Shown here in pieces: positions 52,168 to 61,474 of a DNA stretch of 64,000 nucleotides. The position numbers were made by a program, and so were the translations under genes. The DNA is taken from assembly GCA_052118425.1 (NCBI GenBank), contig JBQKHF010000012.1, one strand, 5' to 3'. This DNA is from Roseburia_C sp900315735. Its GTDB lineage: Bacteria > Bacillota > Clostridia > Lachnospirales > Lachnospiraceae. The notes beneath the pieces were generated by a model that had not been told where the DNA came from, searched no databases, and saw only the letters and a program-made list of their open reading frames with translations. The stretch's first letter is position 1. Each line of letters starts with the position of its first letter.

Positions 52168-52873
52168 TTTCCACTACCTCCTTTTCTTCCATCACCTTAC
52201 GACCGGATAACAGAATTATCATAATGCAAATCATGGATGGCAGTATGAAATTATCACTGCCAAAGATAAGCAGGCAGATAAGGGAGGCTGCAATTCCAGT
52301 CAGTGCCGGCAAATGATTCTTGCTGGTGAGCCACTGCTCCACAAAAATTACGACAAACAATGCTGTCATGGCAAAATCAATTCCCGTTGTGTCAAACGGA
52401 ATCAGCGTTCCTGCAATGGCTCCGATGGCAGAGCCAATAATCCAGTAAAGCTGGTCTAACAACGCAATGGAAAATAAGAACTTATGCTCATCCACGCCCT
52501 CCGGCACTTTTGTAATAAAGAATAAAGAATATGTCTCGTCTGTCAGGGAAAAAATCATATATAACTTCTTTTTTCCCATATCACGGAATCTTTCGATTAA
52601 AGACAGTCCATAAAAGACATGTCTGATATTTACCATAAATTCCAAAAATATAATCTGCAGGAAACTGACTCCCGGTGCAAAGAAATTGACTGCCAGATAC
52701 TGTCCGCTTCCGGCATACACTAAGATACTCATCAAGATTGCCCAAAGGAAATTATATCCTTTCTCCTGATACATCACACCAAATGCAATTCCTATAAAAA
52801 GATAACCCGTCAATACCGGTATCGTATACGGAAATGCCGCTTTTACTGCTTTGACATAACCATTTTGTTTCAT
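52157..52873 (-). CDS. azlC: Branched-chain amino acid exporter, large subunit AzlC
   Basis: 238 aa, about seven membrane helices; typical start AAFPYTIPVLTGYLFIGIAF and FLEFMVNIRHVFYGLSL, DETYSLFF. Forms the exporter with AzlD encoded downstream with an eleven-base overlap. SD AAGAAGGA. No AzlB regulator adjacent. Confidence 0.92.
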   Translation of the reverse strand: MKQNGYVKAVKAAFPYTIPVLTGYLFIGIAFGVMYQEKGYNFLWAILMSILVYAGSGQYLAVNFFAPGVSFLQIIFLEFMVNIRHVFYGLSLIERFRDMGKKKLYMIFSLTDETYSLFFITKVPEGVDEHKFLFSIALLDQLYWIIGSAIGAIAGTLIPFDTTGIDFAMTALFVVIFVEQWLTSKNHLPALTGIAASLICLLIFGSDNFILPSMICIMIILLSGRKVMEEKEVVENAD

Positions 52874-52937
52874 TTTATAATCCTTCTTTCTAATTCGCCC
52901 TTTCTACATCAAACACAATAACTCTACAATATGAGAC

Positions 52938-52966
52938 TTCAAAAAACAAGTTTTTTATGCTATACT
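52938..52966 (+). promoter_or_regulatory. Promoter of the transglycosylase gene
   Basis: TTCAAA (52938-52943), 17-bp spacer, TATACT with an extended TGC before it (52961-52966). Confidence 0.6.
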
Positions 52967-53051
52967 ATCATAAATTGTAATTTTAACACACAATTTGGAA
53001 TTCATATCCTGATATGGAAAAGAGTTTCAGATTATGAAAGGAGTTCTATCC

Positions 53052-53729
53052 ATGCAAATCGACCCGATTACCGCTGCGCTTGGAAGTACAGCTGCTTCCA
53101 CCACCTCTGTAAACGGTGTAAATAATTTTGAATCCTATTTAAATAATGCAAGCAACAATTCCCTTGCATCTATTTTTCAAAAAGCTGCTGATACCTATGG
53201 TGTCTCTGTTTCTCTTCTGACTGCCATGGCAAAGCAGGAATCTAATTTTCAGGCAAATGCCACTTCCAAATCAGGTGCCATGGGCATCATGCAATTAATG
53301 CCTTCCACTGCTTCCTATTTTGGCTGTACTGACCCTTATGACCCGGAGCAGAATATCATGGCAGGCGCCAAATATATCAGCGAACTTCTAGACAAATACA
53401 ATGGAGATACTTCCCTTGCTCTTGCCGCTTACAATGCCGGCAGTGGCAATGTAGCCAAATACGGTGGAATTCCTCCCTTTAAAGAAACCCAGAATTATGT
53501 AGCCAAAATTACCGGCTATATGCAGGAAGGTGTCACTCTTCCTGACGGAACTGCCGTTGCCGCAAACACAAGCAGCAATGCCACTTCCACTTCCGGCACT
53601 GTAGATAATTCCCTTTTTGTCAGCCAGTGGGATTCCCTTGAACAGGATGCCCTGCAGGATATTCTCGACCGCTTCTTTAATTACGATGATTATTTACGGT
53701 TTTTGAATATGTTTATGAAATTTATGTAA
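53052..53729 (+). CDS. Lytic transglycosylase (SLT domain) without a signal peptide
   Basis: 225 aa. SLT catalytic Glu63 in AMAKQESNFQANA, then KSGAMGIMQLMPSTA and the closing motif LALAAYNAGSGNVAKYGG. Cuts peptidoglycan glycan strands. The N-terminus MQIDPITAALGSTAASTTSV is Ser/Thr/Asn-rich with no hydrophobic signal, resembling flagellar-export substrates; it may leave by the flagellar or another non-Sec route (inference). The C-terminal 45 residues (SQWDSLEQDALQDILDRFFN) look helical and may target it. SD AAAGGAG; its own promoter and terminator make it monocistronic. Confidence 0.88.
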   Translation: MQIDPITAALGSTAASTTSVNGVNNFESYLNNASNNSLASIFQKAADTYGVSVSLLTAMAKQESNFQANATSKSGAMGIMQLMPSTASYFGCTDPYDPEQNIMAGAKYISELLDKYNGDTSLALAAYNAGSGNVAKYGGIPPFKETQNYVAKITGYMQEGVTLPDGTAVAANTSSNATSTSGTVDNSLFVSQWDSLEQDALQDILDRFFNYDDYLRFLNMFMKFM

Positions 53730-53745
53730 GATGAATATACAAAAA

Positions 53746-53818
53746 TGCAACCCGGATATTTGTTTCTTCCTAAAAAGCTTAGTTTTAGGGCAATGCAAAT
53801 ATCCGGGTTGTATTTTTT
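53746..53818 (+). terminator. Strong terminator behind the transglycosylase gene
   Basis: CAACCCGGATATTTG (53748-53762) pairs perfectly with CAAATATCCGGGTTG (53796-53810), with an inner CCTAAAA/TTTTAGG stem, followed by TATTTTTT. Confidence 0.9.
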
Positions 53819-53824
53819 GGGGGT

Positions 53825-54187
53825 CCTGGATGAGCCGGGAATTCAGGCTTCGTTGGCTCACATTTGGGTAAAAAGCTGGCATTTTCGCGGTTTTTTACCC
53901 AATTTTCTTCCTTGCCAGCTCAGCTCTTTCCGAAATTCCGACTTTGCTGGCTCACATTTGGGTAAATAGCTGACATTTTCGCGGTTTCTTACCCAATTTT
54001 TCTCCTTGCCGGCTCAGTTCTTTCAGAACTTCTGGCTTCGCTGGCTCGCATTTGGGTAAAATACTGGCTTTTCCGCAGTTTCTTACCCAATTTTTCTCCT
54101 TGCCAGCTCAGCTCTTTCCGAAATTCCGACTTTGCTGGCTCTCGTTTGGGTAAATAGCTGGCTTTTTCGCGGTTTTTTACCCAATTC
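53825..54187. repeat. Tandem array of four 94-bp hairpin units
   Basis: The CATTTGGGTAAA motif recurs at 53861, 53955, 54049 and (as CGTTTGGGTAAA) 54143, exactly 94 bp apart; the last unit is cut short. Each unit holds TTGGGTAA...TTACCCAA, and GCTGGCTC with GCCAGCTCAG. Units 2 and 4 are most alike. 94 is not a multiple of three and the short ORFs within are not conserved, so it is non-coding. It lies between convergent genes. Confidence 0.9.
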
Positions 54188-54195
54188 AAAAATTC

Positions 54196-54894
54196 TTACA
54201 GTTCCTTCATCATTTCCTGTACTAACTTTGCGCAATGCTCTGCTGCTTTCTTTTCAAAGGTTAGATAATCCTCCTGTGCAGAGCCATCTGCTTTATCTGA
54301 AATTGCACGAATGACTACATATGGAATGTTATTTAAGGTTGCTGCCTGTGCAATGGAAGCGCCTTCCATCTCCGTGCAATCCGGATGAAATTCTGCAATC
54401 AATGCATCCTTTATCTCTTTGCTGGAAATAAACTGGTCTCCACTTACTACGCGGCCTTCTGTTACATGAATATCCGGATTTACTTTTTTGCATACTTCTA
54501 CAGCAGTCTTACACAACTTTTCATCTGCTGCAAAAGCAAGCTGCTCTAATCCCGGAATCTGTCCTTTCGCATAACCTAATGGTGTCACATCCATGTCATG
54601 CTGAATAGCATCCTTAGATACTAAAATATCTCCGATATCTAATACAGGATTCAAAGAACCTGCTACACCGGTATTGATAATGTGTGTTACATCATATAAA
54701 TCTGCAAGAATCTGCACGCACATTGCTGCATTTACTTTTCCTACACCGCACTGTACCACTACTACCGGCATTCCATTTAAATTGCCCTCATGGAATTCCA
54801 TGCCGGCTTTCTTTGTAATCTGGTCTGTGTCCATATTTTTCTTTAATGTTGCTACTTCTAATTCCATAGCACCAATAATTCCTATTTTGCTCAT
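54196..54894 (-). CDS. mtnN: 5'-methylthioadenosine/S-adenosylhomocysteine nucleosidase
   Basis: 232 aa. Start IGIIGAMELEVATL, NTGVAGSL, MEGASIAQAA with the catalytic Glu, and the catalytic Asp in RAISDKADGSA. Splits SAH to adenine and S-ribosylhomocysteine, the substrate of LuxS, whose gene lies 146 bp upstream on the same strand. Together they recycle homocysteine and yield the AI-2 precursor. Confidence 0.96.
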   Translation of the reverse strand: MSKIGIIGAMELEVATLKKNMDTDQITKKAGMEFHEGNLNGMPVVVVQCGVGKVNAAMCVQILADLYDVTHIINTGVAGSLNPVLDIGDILVSKDAIQHDMDVTPLGYAKGQIPGLEQLAFAADEKLCKTAVEVCKKVNPDIHVTEGRVVSGDQFISSKEIKDALIAEFHPDCTEMEGASIAQAATLNNIPYVVIRAISDKADGSAQEDYLTFEKKAAEHCAKLVQEMMKEL

Positions 54895-55040
54895 GTTTTC
54901 TTTCCTCTTTCTGTTGATTTCCTACTTATGCATTACGCGATTATTTTTTCTTATTTTGAATTTGTGATTTCTCACTTATTCATTACGCAACACATTTTTT
55001 CATATCTGCCGTTTATTAAAGCAAATTTTCCAAGCATTCT

Positions 55041-55520
55041 CTACGCAGGATAATTCAGATGCGCATCATCAATATGATAGAGCACATTGTTTAAATAGCG
55101 GTCTGCCAGATAGTTTGCCATACCAAGATTCATATCAAGATAGTTGCCGCAGTCTTTTGGACTTGCACCCGGCACTTCACCTTTAAAGTCACGGATAAAC
55201 TCAAACATGCGAATCATCAGTGGCACGATATCTTTGGATGTATAATCTCCTGCCAGCAGCAAATAAAAGCCGGTTCTGCAGCCCATTGGTCCAAAGTATA
55301 CCGTCTTGCTGGCATACTCTGCGTCATTTCTTAAAAAGGTTGCGCCAAGATGCTCTATGCTATGCACCTCTGCGGTATTCATAACCGGTTCATCATTCGG
55401 TGATGTCATTCTTAAATCAAATGTTGTTACTGTACTGTCTCCTACGGCATCCTTTCTTGATACATAGACACCCGGCTGCAGTTTAATATGGTCAATTGTA
55501 AAGCTTGCGATTTTCTCCAT
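55041..55520 (-). CDS. luxS: S-ribosylhomocysteine lyase (AI-2 synthase)
   Basis: 159 aa. Metal site HSIEHLGATFLRN (His53, Glu56, His57) and GPMGCRTGFYLL; a further Cys in SPKDCGNYLDMNL completes the metal ligands. Makes homocysteine and 4,5-dihydroxy-2,3-pentanedione, which cyclises to AI-2. SD AAGGAAG. No lsr-type receptor genes in the window. Confidence 0.96.
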   Translation of the reverse strand: MEKIASFTIDHIKLQPGVYVSRKDAVGDSTVTTFDLRMTSPNDEPVMNTAEVHSIEHLGATFLRNDAEYASKTVYFGPMGCRTGFYLLLAGDYTSKDIVPLMIRMFEFIRDFKGEVPGASPKDCGNYLDMNLGMANYLADRYLNNVLYHIDDAHLNYPA

Positions 55521-55597
55521 GTGCTTCTTCCTTTCTTCTCTTTTTTCAGAGTAAATTTATCATGCATTTTCTGTTGTGTCAAATTTTCCAACAGTCC

Positions 55598-55752
55598 CCC
55601 CAGATTTCTTGCTACTCGCACAGCAACTACGAGAAACACGCTTTGTGAGTTTCTCGAGTTATCGCAGTGCTCGCCAAATCTGAGCAGAAAAGAAATTCGC
55701 TCAAGCAAGCTTGGCTCCTTCTTTTCTCCCAGATTTTTCTCGCTACTCACCT
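55598..55752 (+). repeat. Family A dispersed repeat, copy 7 (long form)
   Basis: TTGCTACTCGCACAGCAACT, ACGAGAAACACGCTTTG, TGAGTTTCTCGAGTTATCGC, AGTGCTCGCCAAATCTGAG, then a cargo stem AGAAAAGAA/TTCTTTTCT, ending TTTTTCTCGCTACTC. Same order as 7502-7643. Just beyond it, ACCTGCCACCGGCAGCTTCT also recurs in changed form near 44833. Confidence 0.75.
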
Positions 55753-55796
55753 GCAGAACCTGCCACCGGCAGCTTCTTACGGATGCGGTGCAGCGT

Positions 55797-55837
55797 AAAA
55801 AAGTAAGATGCATACTCTTCGTACACATCTTACTTTT
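55797..55837 (-). terminator. Terminator of the second beta-glucoside operon
   Basis: AAAAGTAAGATG / CATCTTACTTTT stem with a loop of about 15 bases; the minus strand ends in six T residues. Confidence 0.85.
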
Positions 55838-55851
55838 ATCTCCGCCATTCT

Positions 55852-57309
55852 TTATGCGGTAATATTTTTTCCGTTTTCCTGAATGCACTTTGCATACCAG
55901 TAATAGCTGTCTTTTGGGATTCGCTTAAAATCTCCGCTGCCATCATCATGTCTGTCCACATAAATGAGGCCGTAACGCTTCTTCATTTCGCCGGTTCCGG
56001 CACTGACAATGTCCATGGCTGACCAGATGGTATATCCGAACAGGTCTACACCGTCCTCGATTGCTTCACCCATTGCAGCTATATGGTCATTGAGATAGGA
56101 AATGCGGTAATCATCGTGGATGCTTCCATCCGCATCGACTTCATCCGGTGCTCCAAATCCATTTTCCACTACCATCATCGGCAGATGATAGCGATCCCAA
56201 AGTTCATTTAATGTATAGCGCAGTCCCTTCGGGTCTATCTGCCAGCCCCACTCACTGGCGGTCAGATACGGATTCTTCGCTCCCTCCAAAAGATTTCCGT
56301 CGGTCTGTTCTGCTGCATCATCTATCGTGGCACAGTTTGTCATGTAATAGCTGAAGGTGTAGAAGTCCACACAGCCTGCTTTTAAAATTGCATCATCCTC
56401 CGGCTCCTTCTGAATCGTAATCTGATGTTCTTTAAAATAACGGTTCATATAAGACGGATAACTGCCAAATACAGCTACGTCTCCGGCAAATTTATTCAAA
56501 AGCCGGTCCTTACGCTGGCACTCTAACATATCTTCCGGCCGGCAGGTCAGCGGATACTGCGTAATGTGCCCAATCATACAGCCCACTTTTATTTCCGGGC
56601 TGATTTTCCTTGCTTCTATCACCGTTTTTGCTCCGGCAATAAACTGGTGATGTAATGCCTGGAATCTTACTTTTTCATCTACGGTCATGGATTTGAGAGA
56701 AATAAATGCTTCCCCGCCAAGATATTTCTCATCAATCAGTCCCAGTGACTTATAAGCGCCCATCGGCATTACACCGAAATTAATCTCGTTAAATAAAAGC
56801 CAGTAATGTACCTCTTCTTTAAAATAATTCATTACGCAACGGGCATAACGAACAAAATCATCGATTACTTCCCGGTTTGCAAAGCCACCCTTTTCTTTTA
56901 CCAGATACCACGGCATTTCAAAGTGGCTTAAGGTCACCACCGGCTCTATGCAAAGGGATTTGCACAGGGTAAAGATATTTTTATAAAAGGAAAGTCCTTC
57001 CTGATTCGGCTCTTCTTCGCATCCGGTCGGAAAAATTCTCGCCCAACTGATACTCATACGATAACATTTGCAGCCCATCTCTGCCAAAAGGCGGATATCT
57101 TCCTCATAATGATGATAATGGTCTACCGCATCATGGCTCGGATAAAATGCTCCCTCTTCTATGGTGCTGCGAAACATCCGTGGTTTTCCGATTCCACCAC
57201 CTTTGACATAGTCCTGTATAGTAAGTCCTTTTCCTCCTTCTAAATATCCTCCTTCGCACTGGTTTGCAGCGGTGGCTACGCCCCATAAGAAATTTTCTTT
57301 AAATTCCAC
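55852..57309 (-). CDS. 6-phospho-beta-glucosidase (GH1), second copy
   Basis: 485 aa. GH1 start FLWGVATAANQCEGG, acid/base Glu in WLLFNEINFG, nucleophile Glu in MMVVENGFGA. About as diverged from the copy at 31897 as expected of separate family members, so not a recent duplication. Two GTG starts are possible; the one six bases after AGGGGGA is chosen. It is the last gene of PTS-MBL-GH1. Confidence 0.92.
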   Translation of the reverse strand: MEFKENFLWGVATAANQCEGGYLEGGKGLTIQDYVKGGGIGKPRMFRSTIEEGAFYPSHDAVDHYHHYEEDIRLLAEMGCKCYRMSISWARIFPTGCEEEPNQEGLSFYKNIFTLCKSLCIEPVVTLSHFEMPWYLVKEKGGFANREVIDDFVRYARCVMNYFKEEVHYWLLFNEINFGVMPMGAYKSLGLIDEKYLGGEAFISLKSMTVDEKVRFQALHHQFIAGAKTVIEARKISPEIKVGCMIGHITQYPLTCRPEDMLECQRKDRLLNKFAGDVAVFGSYPSYMNRYFKEHQITIQKEPEDDAILKAGCVDFYTFSYYMTNCATIDDAAEQTDGNLLEGAKNPYLTASEWGWQIDPKGLRYTLNELWDRYHLPMMVVENGFGAPDEVDADGSIHDDYRISYLNDHIAAMGEAIEDGVDLFGYTIWSAMDIVSAGTGEMKKRYGLIYVDRHDDGSGDFKRIPKDSYYWYAKCIQENGKNITA

Positions 57310-57320
57310 TTGCACTCCCC

Positions 57321-58172
57321 CTATCGCTCTATTTTCCTTCCAAGGAATTCACCCAGCCGCTCATCAGAATATATGAGATTTACGGTCTGATAAAAATGCT
57401 GATAGCCGTCTCCTGCAAAAGAATGGAATGGTGCATCCTTTTTATAATTCTCCTGCAGTTCCCATTCGAAACAGTCAATCAAATCCGTCAGATAATTTTT
57501 CTGAATCGGAATAATATCATGTGCCGGATAAATTTTATAATCCTTTGTTACTTTTAATGCCAGTTCCTTTAAGCTATGAAGCGTGCTCTGGAAGGGAGCC
57601 TGCACATCATTTCCCTGAAAATGCCAGATGTTGTGTGCAGATATCTGGTCTCCGGAAAAGAGCCATTTCTTCTCCTCTTCCAGAAGCATAATATGTCCAT
57701 AGCTGTGTCCCGGCGTATGTAATACCGTAAATTCAATATCTCCCAGTGAAATCTTATCTCCATGACAGAGAAAATGTGGTTTCGTCTTACTGCTGATTCT
57801 CCACTCCGGGAAATCTTCCGGTATCAGTTCTTTTGTCCAGGGCATTTTATTTACCCTGTAATCCATTGCTTTTTTACGCATCTCTGTAGTGTCATTCCAA
57901 AGAAGTTTTCCCCAGTCCAGCGGATGTATCCACACTTCATCAAACCATTTGCTTCCAAGTCCATGATCCGGGTCACCGTGGCTTAACACCAGCATAACCG
58001 GTAAATCTGTAATCGTACGAACCAGTGGCATGATATTTTCATAGCCATATCCGATGTCAAAGAGCATTGCTTTATCACTTCCTATAATGAGATAACAATG
58101 CACACTCCCTGTCTCCGTAATCACATAAAGCTGATCCGATATTTTTTCCACTACATTCAGACTTTTTTCCAT
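57321..58172 (-). CDS. Metallo-beta-lactamase-fold hydrolase in a PTS operon
   Basis: 283 aa. MBL metal motif LSHGDPDHGLG (HxDxDH), HTPGHSYGHI, SGDQISAH and PAHDIIP. Family members hydrolyse thioesters, lactones or phosphodiesters. Its ATG overlaps the stop of the PTS gene by one base and it precedes a GH1 enzyme, so it probably acts on the imported sugar or aglycone, but no substrate is readable. Confidence 0.87.
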   Translation of the reverse strand: MEKSLNVVEKISDQLYVITETGSVHCYLIIGSDKAMLFDIGYGYENIMPLVRTITDLPVMLVLSHGDPDHGLGSKWFDEVWIHPLDWGKLLWNDTTEMRKKAMDYRVNKMPWTKELIPEDFPEWRISSKTKPHFLCHGDKISLGDIEFTVLHTPGHSYGHIMLLEEEKKWLFSGDQISAHNIWHFQGNDVQAPFQSTLHSLKELALKVTKDYKIYPAHDIIPIQKNYLTDLIDCFEWELQENYKKDAPFHSFAGDGYQHFYQTVNLIYSDERLGEFLGRKIER

Positions 58173-59572
58173 TAAGCTGCTTCCTCTCCATAAATGCTGT
58201 CATCAAATCCTAATACCCAGGTTGATACAAAGCTTACTACAATGGTAATTGCTGCTGCAACAATTGCGAAATAGAAGTTACTCATTGTTCCATCCGGATT
58301 TAAGAAAATCGGCATTGTAAAGAAGGATGGAGCTCCGAAGCTGTATACTCTTACGCTGAAGATTGCACAGAAGATTGCGTTTACGATACATGCAATCCAT
58401 GTAGCAATTAAAGGTTTCTTCATTCGTACACAGATTCCATAAAGGGTAGGCTCTGTAACTCCTGCCAGGAATGCCGTAATTGCACAGGAAGATGCCAGTG
58501 TACGAAGGTTTTTATTTTTGGTTTTTAACATACAAGCTAATGCTACACCAAACTGTGAAAAGTTCATTCCGATAAATGCAACGAATAACATATTGTCATA
58601 TCCTGCTGTTGCAAACATTGTCATTACAAGTGGAATCAATGCAAGATGCATTCCGGTTAATACTAAAAGCGGTGCAAGACAGCCGACAATTAATACAGAT
58701 GACCACGGTGCTACATTATTGATTGCGGTCAGTGCTTTACATAAAAGGTCTCCACAATAGCTTCCGATTGGTCCGGTAATACATAACATAATCGGAATCA
58801 TGATAATAACGGACAGTAATGGTTTAAATACAAATTTAACTGCTGCTGGAACAATCTTTACTACCAGCTTCTCCACATAGCTGAATATCCAGATGGTTAA
58901 AATAATCGGAATTACGGTAGAGCTGTAATCTACTGTTTTCACCGGCAGTCCGAAAAGTGATACATAGCTTCCCTGCTCGGTTAATCCAATCAGTGTCGGG
59001 CTAATCATAATTGCGCCAAGAAAAACACTGGTCATGATATCACAGCCAAATTTCTTTGCAGAAGTATATGCCAGTAATACCGGCAGGAAATATAATGCTG
59101 CATTTCCAACCATGCTGATGATGGTATAGGTTGTGCCTTCTGTACTCAGTCCGCACTTGGTTAAAATAATCAGTAAAGCGGAAATCAGTCCACTACACAT
59201 AATCAGTGGAATTGCCGGTCCTAAAATGGCAGAAAGCACATTGAGGATTTTGGATACAATTCCGTTTTTCTCTGGTGCTGCATCTGCTTTTTCAACCTTC
59301 TTGCTATCACCGCTGTTTTCAATCTTATGCTTTGCTACAATTGCATCATAAGCGGATGCCACGTCATTTCCAATGATGACCTGCACACCGCCAACGCTTT
59401 CCACTACGCCCATGACACCCTGCAGCTTCTTGATTCCTTCCAAATCTGCCTTGGACATATCTGCAAGCTGGAAACGAAGTCTTGTGGCACAATGAAACAG
59501 CTTGGTAATATTTTGTTCTCCTCCCAGCCGGGTAATAATTTCATCTCCCAGCTTCTCATAATTTTTTCCCAT
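58172..59572 (-). CDS. Beta-glucoside-type PTS transporter, EIIBC
   Basis: 466 aa. IIB with Cys28 in LFHCATRLRFQL and IIC with FLAGVTEPTLYGICVRMKKP. There is no IIA domain, so the IIA of BglP or another protein must phosphorylate it. The ATG chosen follows GAAAGGAG; a ten-codon extension is rejected. A TATAAT near 59620-59625 with a weak -35 suggests activation by the PRD regulator encoded upstream. Confidence 0.93.
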   Translation of the reverse strand: MGKNYEKLGDEIITRLGGEQNITKLFHCATRLRFQLADMSKADLEGIKKLQGVMGVVESVGGVQVIIGNDVASAYDAIVAKHKIENSGDSKKVEKADAAPEKNGIVSKILNVLSAILGPAIPLIMCSGLISALLIILTKCGLSTEGTTYTIISMVGNAALYFLPVLLAYTSAKKFGCDIMTSVFLGAIMISPTLIGLTEQGSYVSLFGLPVKTVDYSSTVIPIILTIWIFSYVEKLVVKIVPAAVKFVFKPLLSVIIMIPIMLCITGPIGSYCGDLLCKALTAINNVAPWSSVLIVGCLAPLLVLTGMHLALIPLVMTMFATAGYDNMLFVAFIGMNFSQFGVALACMLKTKNKNLRTLASSCAITAFLAGVTEPTLYGICVRMKKPLIATWIACIVNAIFCAIFSVRVYSFGAPSFFTMPIFLNPDGTMSNFYFAIVAAAITIVVSFVSTWVLGFDDSIYGEEAA

Positions 59573-59684
59573 AAACATTCTCCTTTCATAAATGACCCAC
59601 ATTTATTTTGTTAAGCTTATTATACCGTGCTTTTATGTTTCAGGAAATTTATACTTTTGCGTCACTAATAGCGAAATGCTCTGC

Positions 59685-61469
59685 CTAGCTCTGACCACCT
59701 AACAGCTCTTTTACATAATCAAAGAATTCTATCATATCCCCTTCTCCGCCATAATGTGCCGCAATAACTTCTGTAATCTGCTTGCCACCATAAGAAAATG
59801 GCTTCTTAAGATAAATGCGATAAATCTTATTTCTGCCATCCTGCTCATGGTCTGTCATGGAAAGACGGCTGCTTCCGATTGTCTCCTTCGACACCTTCTG
59901 TTCCGGATATTCATAGACGATTCTTTTCTTTAGATCATCAAGGTCTGCCACTTCTTCTATCAGATACAGGCTGTCCTTTGTGCCATATTTTTTCCGAAGC
60001 TTTTCTTCCGTTTCCTTCCAGTAGTTATTCTCAAGCTTATCGACATTTCTCCCCAGACGCATAATCTGCTCATTGTCTGCAAAGAGGTCAAGATAAGTAA
60101 AGGAAGCATCCTTTAATACCAGTTCCTTTTCCGATGTAATCCGAAGCTGGTAATTCCGGCAATACTGTTCCTTTCTCTGTTCATATAAATATTCCGGGAT
60201 AACCGTTATCCCGCTGATTCGTTCACCTAAAAAGCCCTTTAATTTATTCTGCACATTATAAATGCTGCTGGCACTCTGGTCACTGATAAATAAAATATCC
60301 GGTTTTCTTCGGTTCCGCTCAATAGCCGATGCAAAATAAAGTACCAGATAACCCATTTCTGCATCCGGGATTTCTGTATTTAATACAGGACTTAAGCAGG
60401 TTCTTAAAAGATGCATTTCCAATGGATACCTCTTTGCCATCTCCTTGGTATGATTGCCGATATTATTACGGCCGTTCTGAATCCGAAGTTCCATTCTTGA
60501 TACGTGGTCGGATAAAACCTCTAACAGGTCTCTCTCCACCTGCAATTTAAGCCCGGTTTCTTCCTGCACCCGTTGGATAAATTCTTCTAATTTCTGCAAC
60601 ATGTCCAGTTGGATGTCCGTTTCCTTGCAGACCATATTCAATTCCTTTAACCGCGCTTCTACATTCTGCTTTTCCTTCTCCTTAAATCGATAGGCGCACA
60701 CCTTTTCGATTTCATCTACCAGCTCCGCAGCCAGTCCGCTGGGCATTTCATTTGCGCTGTCTTCTTCCTCCGTTACCGGAAATCCCATCTGGCTTCGCAT
60801 TATGCAGACCGCAAGATAACGTGCGAAATCGTGATAAGCTTCTCCTGATACGATAAACTGATTTCTGGTAAATACTTCTGCCAGAACTGCCTGTATCTTT
60901 TTCTGGTTTATCGCAAACTGCTCCATCTCTTCTTCCGAAAACAGCATGTGATAATCCTGTCTGCTCTGCATAGTCTTCATGCACATGATTCTTTTTACAT
61001 TCTCCGATGCCTGAATCTTAAGTCCATATTGTGCGGACACCAAAAGATTGGCCCCCGGCGTGCGGCTTATAATCCGCTTTACCTGCGGCAGGTCAGAGGT
61101 TACAGATGACCGGGAAAAGAATAATCGCTCGGAAATCGTTCCAATACTGGTATACTCCTTTTCAAACAGCAGTAATGTAATAATCTGCTTGGAATGCACA
61201 TAGTTTTCCTGTCCGTAACTTTTCTGCTCCTGCTGTCTGCCTGCCGCCTGCAGTTCCTGCTCTAATGCAATCTCATTTTTCAAAAGATACCCCAGCCGGT
61301 TATTGGACTGTATCAGAGGCTCTCCTGACTGCTTCTCATTGATTGCCTTAATATCCATCTGCAGCGTCCTGCTGCTCACCCCGATATTTTCCCGCAGAAG
61401 GGAACCGCTCATCCAGCCATCTGCACTTTTTAAGACCGCTATAATCTTTAACTGTCTATCTGTATACAT
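59685..61469 (-). CDS. PRD-containing transcriptional activator (LicR/MtlR-like)
   Basis: 594 aa. N-terminal HTH_11/Mga-type helix-turn-helix (MYTDRQLKIIAVLKSADGW, SSRTLQMDIKAINE) and a second HTH (about 100-165). PRD-type helical modules lie at about 180-390 and an EIIB-like part (DILFISDQSASSIYNVQNKL) near 400-430. A C-terminal helical region follows. Such proteins activate sugar PTS operons when dephosphorylated by the PTS. It sits upstream of EIIBC-MBL-GH1 on the same strand. The ATG follows AGGAGATAGGAAAA; a longer form would overlap the glycosylase gene. Confidence 0.85.
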   Translation of the reverse strand: MYTDRQLKIIAVLKSADGWMSGSLLRENIGVSSRTLQMDIKAINEKQSGEPLIQSNNRLGYLLKNEIALEQELQAAGRQQEQKSYGQENYVHSKQIITLLLFEKEYTSIGTISERLFFSRSSVTSDLPQVKRIISRTPGANLLVSAQYGLKIQASENVKRIMCMKTMQSRQDYHMLFSEEEMEQFAINQKKIQAVLAEVFTRNQFIVSGEAYHDFARYLAVCIMRSQMGFPVTEEEDSANEMPSGLAAELVDEIEKVCAYRFKEKEKQNVEARLKELNMVCKETDIQLDMLQKLEEFIQRVQEETGLKLQVERDLLEVLSDHVSRMELRIQNGRNNIGNHTKEMAKRYPLEMHLLRTCLSPVLNTEIPDAEMGYLVLYFASAIERNRRKPDILFISDQSASSIYNVQNKLKGFLGERISGITVIPEYLYEQRKEQYCRNYQLRITSEKELVLKDASFTYLDLFADNEQIMRLGRNVDKLENNYWKETEEKLRKKYGTKDSLYLIEEVADLDDLKKRIVYEYPEQKVSKETIGSSRLSMTDHEQDGRNKIYRIYLKKPFSYGGKQITEVIAAHYGGEGDMIEFFDYVKELLGGQS

Positions 61470-61474
61470 TTTTC

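Noticed and set aside
53825..54187. Possible CRISPR array
   Set aside because: The 94-bp unit is repeated without unique spacers and has internal hairpins throughout; no cas genes nearby.
54895..55040. Direct repeat ACTTAT(G/T)CATTACGC twice between mtnN and luxS
   Set aside because: Two short copies about 47 bases apart in AT-rich sequence; too little to call a site.
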